This document shows positions 1 to 14,628 of a stretch of 64,000 bases of DNA, one piece after another. Source of the stretch: Limanda limanda (taxonomy: Eukaryota > Chordata > Actinopteri > Pleuronectiformes > Pleuronectidae). Positions within the stretch are counted from its first letter, which is position 1. Every line of letters starts with the position of its first letter. Under the pieces are notes generated by a model. That model did no database searches and was not told the DNA's origin. It saw nothing but the letters and a program-made list of their open reading frames with translations. Made by a program: the position numbers and the translations under genes. The stretch is taken from contig NC_083639.1 in NCBI RefSeq assembly GCF_963576545.1, positions 18,543,118 through 18,607,117 on the forward strand. Reading direction: 5' to 3'.

Positions 1-1602
1 TAAGGTGCCCAAAACATTTAAACTAAAGTATCTCATTTCCATCTTGACCCACCTGCAGAGCATTGAAATATCAATTCAACTGACAGAAAAGGTCTGTATC
101 TACATGGAAGTAAATAAATAACAATATATAAATATAATCATATAGCAGGTCACAAATCCAAGGGATTTTCTCGGTAAACAACAGAAAAGTAAATGCAGCC
201 ACCGAAATGGAGTATAAAGATACATATCCACTACAGATGGGGTCATTTCACAGCTTGACTTATCACGAGTCGGCAGATTTGTGACCGGTGATCTGATAAA
301 ACGTGTCATTAAGATGATAATCTGCTCATGGAGACATCAACTGTGAACGGGAAGCGCAGGGAGACACTGTCCTGTATTCTGTGAACTGCTCTGTGTGTCT
401 CAACATTCACTAATGAAGAAAAATCCTGGCTCTCAGCATTTGGCTCAGAGATGATGGCTGCTCATTGCCGATGAGTGCAAAGGGACTCAGGCAACATGTG
501 TCTTAAAAGCTCCCTCGCTGTGGCTACTACTGGTGCATAGCTTGTCAGCGGACCACAAGGCCATATCACTGAACAGGCTTATATATATACATATATCCCT
601 CTTATAGAGCTCACTCTGAGGGATTTGAGAGGCCATTAACATCTGAAAGAAGAAAACATGCAGCTTTATGGATCCTAAATGACTAACAATTAGACCGAGC
701 ACAATTCATTGGAGTGCTGCAGAATACAGCCCCACTGAGCAATCAGCACAAACTGAAGAGGCCGTTTTCATGTCAGTCAAGCTGTGAGAGCTGTTGCATG
801 AACGGCTGAGCTAGATGTGAAACTATGTTCCATTTACGTGAATTCTTAAAACCTCAGATATGCAATGCATATTCTAAAGTACCTTTAACCATGACATATG
901 TCCTGTCCTCTTGCTTTGCTCGCTATCTTACATCCTGTGTGAATTATAGTGAAGCATTTGACCTTTTGCTCTGCACTCTATCTTAAGTTCTATGTACGTT
1001 GTATCATCCTGCATTCCATCCTTCACATGTTGTATAAGCATCGAAAAGTCATTAGACCATATTAGGTTGTGATATCCGGCCACAGACAGAATATATCCAC
1101 TGTGATATTTTCAGCACCACACACTTGGGGCATCTCATATGCTTTTCGTATCTTACGAGACTTAGAGAGCTCACAATCAGAACCTCACCAAGGAATGACT
1201 TTTTAAAATTCCAATAATGAAATAATGAATAATGAATCTAATTATATAGGATCTGTAATAAATTATTAGTGCTACAGGTGCTACTTTGTATACTGTCTAA
1301 CCTATGTTTACATTTTGTATGAAAACTCGTGGCAAAGTAAATGTCAAATACTACAAATAAAAAAGTACAATGTTGATGTGATGTGAACTGGTAGTAAAAG
1401 TTTCACTAAATAGTACATTGAAATATAGTCTTCAATTATGTACTATTCTCTGTTTATTAGTTTGATCACTGTGTCAGATCGGGTGGTTATAGTCCTACCG
1501 TCCTAGAGAGACGACAGACAGACTGCATGCTGTTCCCTGACAAATCACGCTTTGCTGACCTAAGTAAAGTCACCAAAGATGAAGCGCTTGCAACAGACTT
1601 CA
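1..1602. other. Non-coding stretch, no gene recognised
   Basis: Only short, uninterpretable reading frames on both strands. AT-rich, with no splice-flanked conserved exon, RNA gene or clear transposon that I can support. Confidence 0.5.
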
Positions 1603-1603
1603 A

Positions 1604-1604
<1 letters not shown>

Positions 1605-1680
<76 letters not shown>
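1605..1680. repeat. (GT)n microsatellite
   Basis: About 38 uninterrupted GT units, followed by a short degenerate tail (gatagtgtgtacgtgtgata). The run of Cys-Val codons it creates in one frame is not a protein. Confidence 0.97.
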
Positions 1681-1681
<1 letters not shown>

Positions 1682-3204
1682 TAGTGTGTACGTGTGATAG
1701 TGGCTGTCTTCTGAAACCCTTTCCTCTGTTTCACAGGTCTGACATCATTCCTCTTTCACTTCAACGTGTTTACATTTGTGTGCCACTACATCTCAGTTCT
1801 CACTTTTCAAAGTGATGGCTTTGCGTTGTGTTATATATATCTCAAAGGTAATTGGTGGAATATGATATATATAAAAACTCTCTCTTTCTATGCAGGCAGT
1901 GACAGGGTAGGTAGTTTCTTAAAGGAGAACACAGGACAGGGCCAACACAGTTCATATGCAGGGAGCGAGAAAACAAAATCGTACATTCATCTCTTTTGGA
2001 GATGAAAGAGGAAAATGCGGCAGTTCATTTAATAAGCTTCATCACTGTAAAGCTTTTGGATCCAAGGACATTTTTTGTGCGTGAGAAATGACTTACTTAG
2101 ATTTACTGTATCTTTTCCGAAGGCAGACTGGCCCACAGCGGAACAGTGGGTCATCGGGGCGGCCATGAAAATAGATTACACCCTTTTAGAAGAATTTTAT
2201 TGTATCATAAACCATAGAACAGGGTGATTAATTAGGTGTTGCATTTGTGAATGTGAAGGTGAACGTGATTAGAAAGCCAGCACATAATCTGTACTGCATC
2301 ACTTGCTGAATCATCAGGATAATGTGGCACACACAAATGTTGTGATAAGTTACTTTTGAGGACTTTACATAAACTAATCCTAACCCAAACTATAACCACT
2401 AGTTGCCTAAGCCTACCACTAACATTAACCTAAACCAAACCTTAACCCCTGAATCAAAAATGTGCTTTATCCCAATGAGAGACACAGCTTCTTTGCCCAA
2501 TCGACTGGTTATTGTCCTCAAACATAGTCTATGACAAAGACACACACACACACACACACACACTCTGCCTTTTTAAACAGAAATATGGCTCTGAATAAAA
2601 AGCTTTTAGCGTCACTCATTTGGAGTTGGGCCAGACTAAATGCATCTCATTACAGACAAGTATGGCCTCATAAAGAATTTTACTGCAGTGCCCCTGCTCT
2701 TTAAGAGACTGATGGAGGAAACAGGAAGACGTTCAAGTACCTGTAGAATAAGGGTTGATGGGTTCCGTAAGATTGTAGCCATAACGTCTCTCTGACTACA
2801 CCTCATCGGGCAAATTTCACAGCTAGTATCACCGACCTACTATGTCCACCAACACCTGTCTGTCAGTTCATCTGATCGACTTCACACACACAGTCAGTGG
2901 ATGTGGGGCAGCGTGCCTTCAGTCTGTGGACTGAGTTGAACATTTCTTCTTCTATGTACCAGATCATTTTGATATTTTGATCCATTTTATTTTACCATAT
3001 TGGACTGACACAGACATTCACAGGTATCGCGGGTGCTGATCTCTGTTAATGTCACAATAATCATAGAATCACTTCCTCTTTAGCATTGTGTCTTGTGTAT
3101 GAGGATTGTTGTTTTTTCTCACAGACCATCTTCGTTAGTTCAGTAAATAATTCAAACTTATTTATAAACCACCCAAGTAAACTGTGCTAGAGCAAAGTTA
3201 GTTG
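1681..3204. other. Non-coding stretch with a degenerate CCTAAC-like tract
   Basis: No gene is visible. Bases 2371-2456 are a loose series of taaccc/ctaacc-like words (aatcctaaccc, attaacctaaacc, accttaacccc), a degraded telomere-like or low-complexity tract. A short (CA)n run lies at about 2540-2563. Confidence 0.45.
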
Positions 3205-3432
3205 CATTTTATGAAAAATATTGACGATAAAATCTTCTTTGCAGATAAACCAGGTAGGATGAACACAAAGTTTTCTAACTTCACTCTGCACCAAAGACTG
3301 TTTATAAAAAGCTCTGCACACAAACAATACAAAGTGAGGGTATATTGTAGGTGGACTCACTGATGACAAGAGAACAGAGCATTACAAACAGGCAGGCTTG
3401 GAACAGACACTGCACTAGTTTTTCATGTAAGA
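3205..3432 (+). repeat. Dispersed repeat family A, copy 1
   Basis: The block shares words in the same order with 19985-20225 and 58437-58650. Shared words include gataaaatcttc, cagataaaccaggt, tttataaaaagctctgcac, tatattgtag, ggactcact and caggcaggc followed by tgcact. No coding capacity or terminal inverted repeats were identified, so it may be a fragment of a larger transposon. The family is not recognised. Strand is set arbitrarily by this copy; all three copies have the same orientation. Confidence 0.65.
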
Positions 3433-5497
3433 ATGGACCGTACAAATGTTTGTGTGAGAACCGGTCAGCTTGCTGGCCATGGTTCCCTCAGTCTCCCGTT
3501 TATCTCAAAACACAGTGCTACAACACACACATGCACCTTCCTGCTATGAAACCATCACACTGTCAGAGAAACACACTCCAAAGAGACCACATCATATTTT
3601 ATTCATTCATTCAGAGGTGGGCACAAAGAAAATCCCCCCAAACACAAGACAAGCAGCTGTGCCTGGGCGCTTTAATCCTCCACAACTCTAACCCTGTGGT
3701 CACTCAGCTCCACCGCTTTGACATGTCCCATTCACGCTGCTGTCCGTCCACAAGAGACAAAGATACAGAGACAAAAATCATGTGCATTTTTTTCTGAAAA
3801 TATTTCCACTGGTAAAATGTTTACAAAATTTCTTTGAGCCCATGTGATAATACAGCAGGAACTGTTCACACAAGCAAGTAGATTGCATGTTTCTTACACG
3901 TGACGGACGCAAAACTGAAAACCAATCCACCAATAAGAGTGCAAATTAGGATGTAAATTTGGTTCTATATACGTAGAAGATGCAAACGAAGATGTCAACT
4001 TGAAAAGACATACGCCTGTTTCGATGTGCTGTGAACAAAACCATGCAGAACCATGTCCTGCCTCCTGCTCGCTCTACCAAGGCACCACTTCCACACTGAA
4101 TGTTTCAGATAATTTTCTGTTTTTGTCAACGCTTCTGACCTGGACAATCTTCTTCATATTTTCATAAATCCCCAGAAAATGTCATTTTACAATCATTTTT
4201 CAGAGTTCATGTCTGAAAATGTGTCATTCCATTGGGTGGAGTGCAAACAATACAATTAGATAACAAGAAAGGCTGTGAATAATTCAGGAAATTATTATTA
4301 TTCATATTTTTAAACCCAAAGTACAGTGAGTATATTTGTCTGCTGATGACCAAACCTATAATGACATGCATATAAAAGAAACAGAAGATGTTTCTGCTGC
4401 CAAGTAAAGAGACAGACGAGAGGGGAAGAGAAAAGCAGAGCATGTCTAATGAGGTCTATCTCATAAAAAATATCACATGGCAATAGTTTTATTTCCAATT
4501 ACAATCACAGACTTATCTTGTTACTCTGGGCTGTACTGATTGAATAAAATAAATCAACACAGATTGAAGCATATTTGCATGAAGTGCAGCGATAAATGTC
4601 ATTATGTATTTAGTGGTTAATGCTCCTGTCATTTGTTTGTTAGAGGCTAAGACAAATGGAGAGGGTGAACAGAAACAGAACAGTTTGACTGATCCATAAA
4701 TATGTCTATTGCTCTTTACATCATCTATAACTCTTATCTCTCCATCAGTACCGTGTTGGAATCTGAACCTGGGAAGTCGACCTGCTCCATAGAACGTATA
4801 GCTGTGCATCATAAGTGATGCACCTTGGGTAAAAGTGAGCCAGCTTTGTGATACTGGAAAACCTGAGTTAAATAATAAATATATATATAAATCTGACCAT
4901 AACCAACATTTACACAATTAATAAGAAATCGAGCAGAGGCACAGAGATTTGTGTGACTGACTGAAATGTTGCCTTTTTGCACAATGGGACAGAGAATATA
5001 ACCTCTAAAAGATTTTTCACATCTCCACAAATAACAAATTATATATAGAAACATCCGACAGGGTTTGAGACCGAAACAGATCAATTATTCATGACCATCT
5101 CAACACATCACAGAACCACGTGTCACAGTTCAGTCACGGGGCAAAAGAGGAGAGAGCAGTTTGAATACAAGAGACAACGAAGAAGTAAAGAGGCTGACAT
5201 CTTAAAATAGAAACAGGGCAGAGGAAGGAAATTGGTGAAAGACACAGGCGCATAAGTGGAAAACTTAAGGCAGTTTTACAGGGACAGGAAGCATATAGAC
5301 GGAAAGAGGTGGAACATGATGACAACAAAACAGAATCGATAATAGTTTTGTCTAACATCACTCACTCATTCACACCTCCCTACTATCTCTCCCTGACATA
5401 GAAAAGCTCATAAAAGCTCATAAATTGTCTCTTCTCGTCCCGACTATTGCAATGATCTTTATACATGGGTTTTTCTTGACCTTTTATGTTGTATACA
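3433..5497. other. Non-coding stretch, no gene recognised
   Basis: AT-rich with short open frames on both strands lacking any recognisable domain. At about 5436-5470, words reading like the SLDYCN motif of L2-type LINE ORF2 may mark a very small LINE fragment, too short to call. Confidence 0.4.
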
Positions 5498-5745
5498 GAT
5501 CAAATGGAGCTCATGTGAGATCAAATAGAGGTCATATGGATATCACATAGATTTTATATAGATATCATATGGATATCTTATTGAGATCATATAAAGATCA
5601 CATAGAGATCATATACAGTATATATAATATAGAGATCATATATATATAATATAAAGATCATATAGTGGTCATATGGGAATCATATAGAGATCATATATAT
5701 ATATCACATAGGGATCATATTGAGATCATATGGAGATCAGAATCT
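5498..5745. repeat. GATCATAT-type AT-rich minisatellite
   Basis: A run of imperfect units of about 9-19 bases built on agatcatat(a/g) and ggatatcatat, with dimers such as gagatcatatagagatcat and interspersed (TA)n. About twenty GATC or GATATC words fall in 250 bases. Short reading frames through it (such as the one from 5665) are repeat artefacts. Confidence 0.9.
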
Positions 5746-5899
5746 AGGTCACAGGTTCCCCAGCTAATCAGGAGCAATGGGATTCACCTTAAGGAGGTTT
5801 GGTTTCCTTGTTTTATTGGTTGTCTGCTGTCAGATGGTCAACACCTTCAGTAGCTTCTCTGAGTTTGTGTTGTTGGTTTGCTTATCCTAATAATATGTT

Positions 5900-6165
5900 G
5901 TTTTCCCCTTGATATGTGCTGCTAGAGGCCTAGACTGCTGGGGGAATTCCCATCATGCACTTCTCCCCATTTTTCTCTGCTCACCCCAACCGGTTGAAGC
6001 AGATGGAAGCACACATGGAGTCTGGTTCCACTACAGGTTTCTTGCAGTTAATGAAGTTTTTCTCTACACAGAGCTGCTCATTGTGGGAACTGTTGGGTTT
6101 CTCTCAAAGTTAAAGTCTTAACCCTCTGTGTAAACTGCTTTGAGTAACTCTGTACCAGATTTTGT
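5900..6165 (+). repeat. Degraded 3' tail of a teleost LINE-like dispersed repeat
   Basis: The block contains the ordered words ccaaccggttgaagcagatgg, tctggttccactacaggtttct, gttaatgaagtttttctc and a final gtaaactgctttgagtaactc. From memory this order matches a 3' region found many times in fish genomes, often next to LINE ORF2 remnants. No ORF is preserved. The assignment rests on recall, and a repeat-library search would settle it. Confidence 0.4.
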
Positions 6166-9100
6166 TTTTCTTTGGGGAAAACGTAACAGTTAGTTCTATT
6201 GATAATGACCTTTGGTTGTAAACTAATTTTCACAATGCATTGGGGGATTCAACAGCCGTGTCTAACATCAGGGGCTGCATCCTTTAGAGACTATTTGTGT
6301 CACAGTAGTTCATGCAGCGTCCTTTCCTCCACGAGATACAACGCCTCCAATGGGTGGATCCTCATGACTCATCGCGCTTTGGTGACGTAAGGTTTGTCAA
6401 AGAGGTTGTCGCATCGGCAAGCACGAGACGTTTAATGCTTGAGTATCACACTTCAACTCAACAGCTAACGGTACACATATTAAAAAACCAAGGGGTATTT
6501 AAACTTTCTGGTAGTGTCCAACTTCAGCTCTGTTGCCAGGCAACAGCAATGAGGGCGGGCCAGGCTAGGGAAAACCTCTGTAGACCAGTCTGTCTGGTTT
6601 CAGTTCAGCCTAACGTAGGAGGCGGTCTTCGTGGGCTGTGGAAACCCCCCGTGAATTGAGACACAGCTGATGAGTCCACTATATAGGATATAAAAATTAT
6701 TCGGACCATAAATGGGAAAAGTCACTACAGTGGACTGTAGTGAGTAGTGAGTGAATTTGGGCACAGCCACTGGTCACAAGCAAAGAGCTAAGTACATATT
6801 GATGAAGCACAGGTATGGCTGGATGAGGAGGGATAGGTGTACAGGAACATTAGGTCGGAGGATATCTGGTGGACAGGTGGACGATGACAAGGCCGGTAGG
6901 AGACTAGACACATCAATGTATGATATGGTTCTAACAAATAGTTTTCCAACCCTCAGCTGAAACAATACAGTACACAAAAAACTGCACCCAAGGAAACACA
7001 ATAAGTTCTGCTCATGTAGGATGTGTTTTTCTCACATCAGAACAGAGAGGAATACAAACTAAAGTTCCCAACTGTGGGAGATGTATTTGGGTGAGCTAAT
7101 TAATACCCGGCATCTGGAGAAGATGCAGAATCCTCCACAATAGAGACGCTCACAAAGCAGAAGAATGTAACCGGCACTCATTACAAAGCACACAGCAGGG
7201 AAACTACACAAAGAAAATAAACCACTGCAGTATCAGAGTTTGATCATCTGGGGATTCATGTAGTTTCAAGTACCATGTTCATTTTGGATCTAATTTGTTA
7301 GTCATCTTAATTTCATATAAGTAGTTATACAGTAATCAATATGTGGACTAAACGTTCAATAAAACCAAATGTGAGGGAGAACATTCAGCTGCATAATGAT
7401 GATATGATAAATATCATTCCCAGTGGGTAAATGATGTGCTATGCGGTGTCAGCTGCTCATGTTGCGTTACCTTACTCGACCCGCTCTGATTCTCAGATTA
7501 TGTCAGAGCTATTGTTGTTGCTGCAGCAGTGATGTAGCTGTGTTCAGATGGGAGGCGCCCTTTAATCCCAAACACTGGGCTCTGTGCTGTAACTGGCACT
7601 TGGAAATGTAAAACATCTCTGCGGGGAAGCGTGCTCGTCAGGGTTCCGCAGAACGTAACAATTCCCATCTCAATTATTCAACACAGAGAAGAACTGAAAC
7701 TATATGAAGCGTGTGATCCATTATTTACCCGGCACCATGCATTATTGACTTTGCAAGCTGGAACATTAATGGGGACTTTGTTTTCCATGTTTGCCCGAAG
7801 AAAACAACACTAACCTGCAGATATCGCAGTCTCTTCGAATGACCCTTGTGTTTGTGGAGATTGTTTCAGGGGGTCAAGTGTGCGAGGTCGTGTTCATGCT
7901 CGTGCTTTGATTGCCTTGAACTGCCACACACCTTGTCAAGCTAATTTGTTTTCCTCCATGCATTGATAATCACTTGCTCAGGGGCAGATCCAACTCTATC
8001 ACCACCATCGTCAATATGCATGTCTGACTTTCCCGACCTTGCAAGGGTAAACAGACGGGACGGGAGCAAAACAAGTTCCCGGGTGCACTTCCTCATGTGT
8101 TATGGGTGTGTGAGGATAAACCGCTCGTCCCCTGAACACAGTAGGTGCACTCATACAGTAGCTGTGTGAGGTTGCATCACCAGGGCCTGCCATGCTCGCC
8201 CAATGCGATTTGAGGCTGTGAGTTTAAAGAATCTCTAATGAGAGGAGCGTCTTCGTGGCGAATCAGTGTAAGCGTCATGCACATCAAAAGGGCCATCATT
8301 TTGAGGCAAACTGATGAATATTCTGCACGGCAACAGCGACTTTGACAAAGGCAAATAAATAAATAAAGAATGAAAAAATAACTTCACAGAAAAGCACATT
8401 CTCAGCCTGCTGGAGCAGCTACTCATGCATTTTAGAGAAGCTCGGGGAACATGTGCTGCTTAATTATTATCCGTCAGTTTACCATCATCATTTCATAATA
8501 ATATGGCTCCTTAGCAGAAAGACAAGAGGAATTATAGTTACCATCTATGTTTTTACTAGATATATCTATAACTAATGAATCTATCTATATGTCTTTGGAT
8601 TCACTAAAAATAATTAATAACACACACTAACAAACACTATAGATCTTTGACAAGCATTTTGTAACACAAGACTATTAATTGTTCAATGACTTTAGCAAAA
8701 CATTTCTCTTTATTTTTTTTTCTCTTTTTTTTTCTTATCTAGTCAGACGTGTAATTCCCAAGAAGAGGTAACTATTCATTAATCAATTATTTAATAATCT
8801 GCGATCATAGCACTGTCCATACTAATGTTCCAGGGGAGGAATCCATTTTTCATTCTGACTACATGGGGAGTGTTATTTATTCCTGCAATATGTGTCAGGG
8901 AGGGAACCAAAACTTCTCTTGGCTGTTATGTGACTTTGCTAAATCTGTGAAAAAGAGAGAGTTCCACTTTTCACTGTAAAATCTGAAAAGTTGACAAAGC
9001 TTACATAGAACTAGATAGTGAGAAATGATTATAGAACACTGATACAATAAAGGTCAACACAGGTATTACCTTATGCAGGAAGCTTCCACTCATTAGTGGG

Positions 9101-12100
9101 ATGAATAGATTCAAACTAAAAATTTGCCCTATGATTTTATGTATCTGCTCCATAAAATAAAAATAAAAAATGGAAAGGCAGAAATTAGGGGAAAGGGGAG
9201 AGAGCCTGAGGGGAAAGAACTGGTGAGTTCAGACGGAGGCTGAACCGACCACAAAAAACTGTCACACTCCTCTCCACATGGCTGATGCGTCAGCTTTTAC
9301 CGGCACTTTCAGCCTGAACACACCATCGGACAATGTTTCCACAAACATGTCCAGAGAAGGTTTTTATCCTCTCAGGAATAAGAATCTGCACAAAGCTGCA
9401 TAATTTTTATTGCCATCATCAAGTCCAGTTCGGAGAACTCAAATTTGACTTTATCTTTAAAACGCATCTTTGACTGAAGGCTTCAGTTTACAGTCATTCA
9501 TAATAATAAGTGACATTCATTCAAGGATCAGTCCCTCTGCTTTTAAGAGGCTTTTTACTACAGATTTCTGCTGGAAGAGCAAACCACCTCCAATATTCAC
9601 CTGCCTGCCCTGGCACAGAGCCCCAGCTTGTGAAACAGCAGGATCCCGGGCAGGTAATCTCTCTGCTCTCTCTGCTGGGAGCCCAGTCAGAAATCACACT
9701 GTCAATTTTGTGCGTCGTCTGGGCCACATCGAATCACACCAGGCAATTTCCGAGTTGACTCCCTTGTAACCAGTGTTTCTGCAGCCGTAATTGGATTAGC
9801 TGTCAGCTGGGGCGTCACAAAAAGAGATGGGTTTTACTGTATATACCTGCAGGTGTGTTACGTGTGTGTGAGTTCTTACACACACAGTATTTGGCAAATA
9901 CTGTATGTGCTTCTGAGTGATCTGAGGTATCAGTACACTGCACATTAACTGCAATCTGTATTACAATGCAATATTAGTGATTTTCTGGGTTTATTCTCAG
10001 AGATTCTAAGTAATTTTAATATTAGCTGCTAGTTTTTTTTCTATAAACTGGCAATGATGTATCATGTTTTGGTTTTAAAAACTGAATGCTCCTAGTCAAG
10101 ATAGAACATATACAATACAATAACTCTGAAACTTTTTGACACTTTGTTTTCGTACAGATTAAACAAACTACAACTTAAACTCCTTATGGAACCTTTGAGT
10201 TGATTGTCATTGTACTAAAATGAACTAACAGGCTGCTGCTCTGATGAGATTAAGTCAATCTTGATGCAGTTTTGTCCTTTACAAATTAGTGAGGTGGCTG
10301 TCCACAGGATTCAGACATGAGAAGGTTGTTTCAGGTTAAATCAATCAATCAATCAATCATGCACAATAATACAAGCAGCTCCAAGCACTGGTCTGTGCTC
10401 TCATTGGTCATGACCTCACTATTCTAGGCTGATGAACCAATGTCCAGTCTGTTTCGTCTAGTCTGAAATCCTGTTGCAGATTACTAATCAGCTCCAGGGC
10501 ACATTGCTCATTCTCTTGGTGCTCTAATGAAGTAAACACCAACAACATTAGTCACTTAAGCAAAGGCCCATTAACGCCCTATGTAGTGTTCATGTGAGTG
10601 GGCCCTCTGGTGAGTGTAGGGATTATGACTCATGTCCTTTGAGCATAAACATAGATTAACAGAACTACATAATGACCAGAAGAAAGAGGTTGGGGAAGTC
10701 AGGTGATCCAATGAAATTGGAATGAAATTTCCTATCAACATCTCTCAGGGTTGGTTTCATCATTGTTTAATCAAGACTATAAGTTGAGCTTTTTATTCTC
10801 ATACTATTGTTTACTTATATTATTTAACTTTTATTTTCATTAATAATTAAATCAATTCCCTTTTATGAAATTGGGTTAAAGCCTCAGTCCCCCTTAGTTC
10901 CCCTCTCCCCTTCCTTGGTCCATTTTTTTTTTTTTAATTCTTATCTTTCCATTTAACTTTTTCGTTTTTTAAAACATTCAATATCACATAAATTTCCTGA
11001 AACTGAACATGGGTTTTATAAGACTTGTGAATAATTGAACCCTCCTATAATCCTAGGGGTCAATTTGACTTGTCTTACGTCTCTAAATAAATGGTTGAAC
11101 GTATTTTCAATGATCTTTATACATACTGTACGCATCAGTGTTCTTTGGGGTCAGGCTGTTTAAACTGTAAAATACACATATTTATTTGGGCTGTGTAGGA
11201 TGATATTGAGGTGCCTGTGCCCCTTATGGCTCATTCTCTCATTTTTATGTTTGAACTCAAACCAAACCAAGTTCATAGATGAACCAAAGCCATCATCTCC
11301 ACCTTAACCTGTTATTCTTCTCTGCCTAAACTAAAGAAAAGACATTTATCTTTATAGAAAGGACACTGTGACATGAACATCTTTTTATTTTTACAAGATA
11401 ATTGAGGAATGTGAATTTGAAATTTGAGGTTTTATTACAGGGTCTCTAAAAGATGTACTTTACAAAGTCAGTTAATGTCCTCAGTCCGATTCCTTTATCC
11501 ATAGTGGAAGAAGAGCGGATCCGTTCATAATCAGATGAATGATGATGAATACATTCAGCAGACGTGATCCATGTTGAAGGTGTTCTTCTCTTGCCGCCTG
11601 CTGGGTCTCTAATAGGTCTAATGAGATTTAACTGTGTTGCTTTGAAATCTTTGTGCACTAGTGTGGATTTAACTTTGAATTATAACTGAATGATAAATAC
11701 GTCAGCAGCAGAAACAAGCTTTGTTATAAATAGGTGTTGAGAATGAGTTTCTATGCAGAGATGTGAAAAGAGGTGAAAATGAAACACCGACCTTTCTATA
11801 ATTAGAAGTAATGCACACACTGTGTTCTGCTCTCTTTTTACCCTCTGTGACTCTTTTCGTTTAAGCAGCAAACTTAAGACAATCGCTTTAATGTCAGTCA
11901 ATGCACGACTTTCTTATTCTTTTTTATTTTGTCCTAATACATGTCTTGCTAACTTTACACGAGGCGTGTGGATGCTCTCTGCACAATTTAGTGATCAAAA
12001 AAGAAGATTGCTCTTTCAACAAAATGTGAGCTATTGTCAAAGAAAGGTTTACTTCCCTGACAGACAGTCAAAGGAAGCAGAGCGCACAAATCAAACCGTC

Positions 12101-14628
12101 AGCTCCTCGGAACTAAAATCATGGGGCTGTTGCTTTTATTGTGTCTGCGTTGTCACTTTTCTCAAGGTTTGCCGTGTTTGCTGAGGCAGAGAGGAGTTGA
12201 AGCCGCTGCTCGAGGATCGAAGGCATCTTTTATGTGAGTCTGACAGATTATTTCAAAGGTACAAAAAAAGTTACGTGAAAATAAAGATCACAAGGAAGCC
12301 ACATGGTCCTTTTGTGGTGCGCTCACATTCTCCTCTTTACTTTGTCAATCATGTCCAAATATAGAGAAAGACAAAATGAGCAGAGTGCAATCAAATCTAT
12401 AATAATATAATATTTATATTTATTTATATACACACTTGCATACCATTGAAGACATGGTGAGCATGCAGAATAGTCCAATGTCATTGTCATCAGTCTTGCA
12501 ATAGGGTGGAGATGCATTGTATTAGTCGAACACTTGGAACACTGTCTAAAAGCATTATAAGTTTGGTCATACCTGTTTATTGCTTATTTAACCTTCATGA
12601 TGTCACAGGTACAGTGAACAAAATACTTCCTATTCTCTGCAGATGAAAACATCATGTCTTATGCTGTTTATTTGTTCACTTCCATTTCTTCAGAGCCAGC
12701 AGCAAAAATAAGTTATAAGCCAAAGCCCTTCGAAGCAAATCATACAGGCATCAAAACCAAGCCCTGAGCCTGAGTCACGTATGTCTGGGATCTGTTATTG
12801 CACCCAACTCAAAAGACATCCCACAGAGCATGGAGACAGTAATCGGATAAGCCGTGGTTTTGACAAGACAACCATTACATGTTCTGCTCCATCCCGAGAC
12901 TTCCCCCTTCAGCCATCATCTTCATCAGGTGCCATTGTCCCTTATCTCCCTCCCTCAGCGGCCGTCCTCCAGCTCTGCTCTGGAGCCACAACACTCACAG
13001 CCAAAGCAATTTAGCCGCATCCGAACAATCCAATCACTTCCACAATGTTTCTGTGTCAGTGTCAAGGAGAGAGGGGGGTCCTCTGATCTATAAAATGCAA
13101 TGGATCGCTTGGAGGAAATAATTCAATTGCGTGCTTTAAATGGCTAATCTGACTGTTAGGGTGTAAACAGCAGGCAAACTATTACTTTATCACCTGTTCT
13201 TAGCTTAAACTGAAGAAAGTGCTTTGAATTACAACCATCGAAATATTTTTAACGGACATCTTTTTTTTACACAAGTCATCCTCCCTGTATTGCTTTTTAA
13301 GTCCAGTTAAACCCTGCAGGGGACAGACTGTATCGATTGCTATGATAGCTGCCTAAGGAAGACGAGGTTGTAATAAGAGCTTGAAGGCATGTCCCGGCCT
13401 GACTCTGCTCCCCCTGCGATGCAATCCCGAGATGTGCAGCAGGGGCACAGGGCAGGAAGCACATAAATAATTCACTGTGATCTCTGGCCCACGTGTAATT
13501 TAGCTTGTATCCCCGATGGCTCCACCAAAAGACAGAGTGCGCTCTGTTTTACTCATCCGAAGGGGATCCCAACAGGAAGCCGCGCTACACGTGCCTCTGG
13601 ACCTGGGCGGGTTAGAGCATGAAAAAGGTAAGAAAACTGCTGGTCTCATCAATATTCATGCAGGCAGTGCTGCAGGAGGGTGGAATCACAGCATGACGGA
13701 ACAATTAGAGTATTCATGAAGGAAATTATACCAGGAAACCAAATAATGTTGCTATAAACGACTGCAATGCTGCCTTCCTATCAATGCTAGAAGATCTTCT
13801 ATACTTCTATCTATTTTATTGGTTTATAACTGCTATGTCTTTTTCAGGAGGGTTGAAATGTATATTTACCATTACCCAACTCTCATGATAAACTGGTTTT
13901 CTTTGTGCAGCAACAGCTGTTAATTGTGACCATCAAGGGCATTGGCTAATGAACAATGAAAATCAACGAGCCAGAGAATCAGATAGGAGATTTTGTTGTT
14001 TTGCTTTATTGATTTTGCCAAGTTACCCATTTTGTGTTATTGTTCCCTGTACTGATTGCTGTGTATTATGTTATTTGTCTTTTATCATTACTGGTCTTTT
14101 GTTGGTGTGCAGGGGTCAGCTAGAAGTTGCCTCGCTTTTCATTTTTTATATATTGACTTCTCAGACGACAACATGTCAAATCTACAGACAGCTCACCTGT
14201 TCTGCTTGTAATGCACCTACTGGAGAGCAAGCAACTTGATTCTGTGTGTCTACGCAAGATGAAACCATGCGAAGAACAGAGAGAGAGGTGATATATAAAG
14301 GCTATCCTGGTCATTGTCATACATTTTGAAACAAACCCCAACTTTATTAAATGAACGTAACTTTTTAATCGTTAAAATTATCATTTTAATTACATTAACT
14401 AACTAATAAAATTGATAACATTGTGTGTGGGCCTCAGTTAGTGTGTATTGGTATTGAATGCAAGAGGTACTATTATAAAGTGAACGTTTTAAGTTGTCTG
14501 TAATTGCACAAAGTATTTTAATCACTTTCATTATAATTGTACTATCATGTAGTTTTCTGTTTTGCATTTTATTTGTGAAAACAGAATTTCTCTCTGTGCT
14601 GATGTCTGTGATTTTATCTTCTGTGGGG
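6166..14628. other. Long non-coding stretch, no gene recognised
   Basis: About 8.5 kb without a conserved exon. It contains (ATCA)n at about 10340-10359 and T-rich runs at 8709-8735 and 10925-10937. The many 60-120 codon frames lack domain motifs or paired splice sites. Confidence 0.45.

Noticed and set aside
1579..1815. Open frame with a long Cys-Val run
   Set aside because: It is translation of the (GT)n microsatellite and has no other coding sign.
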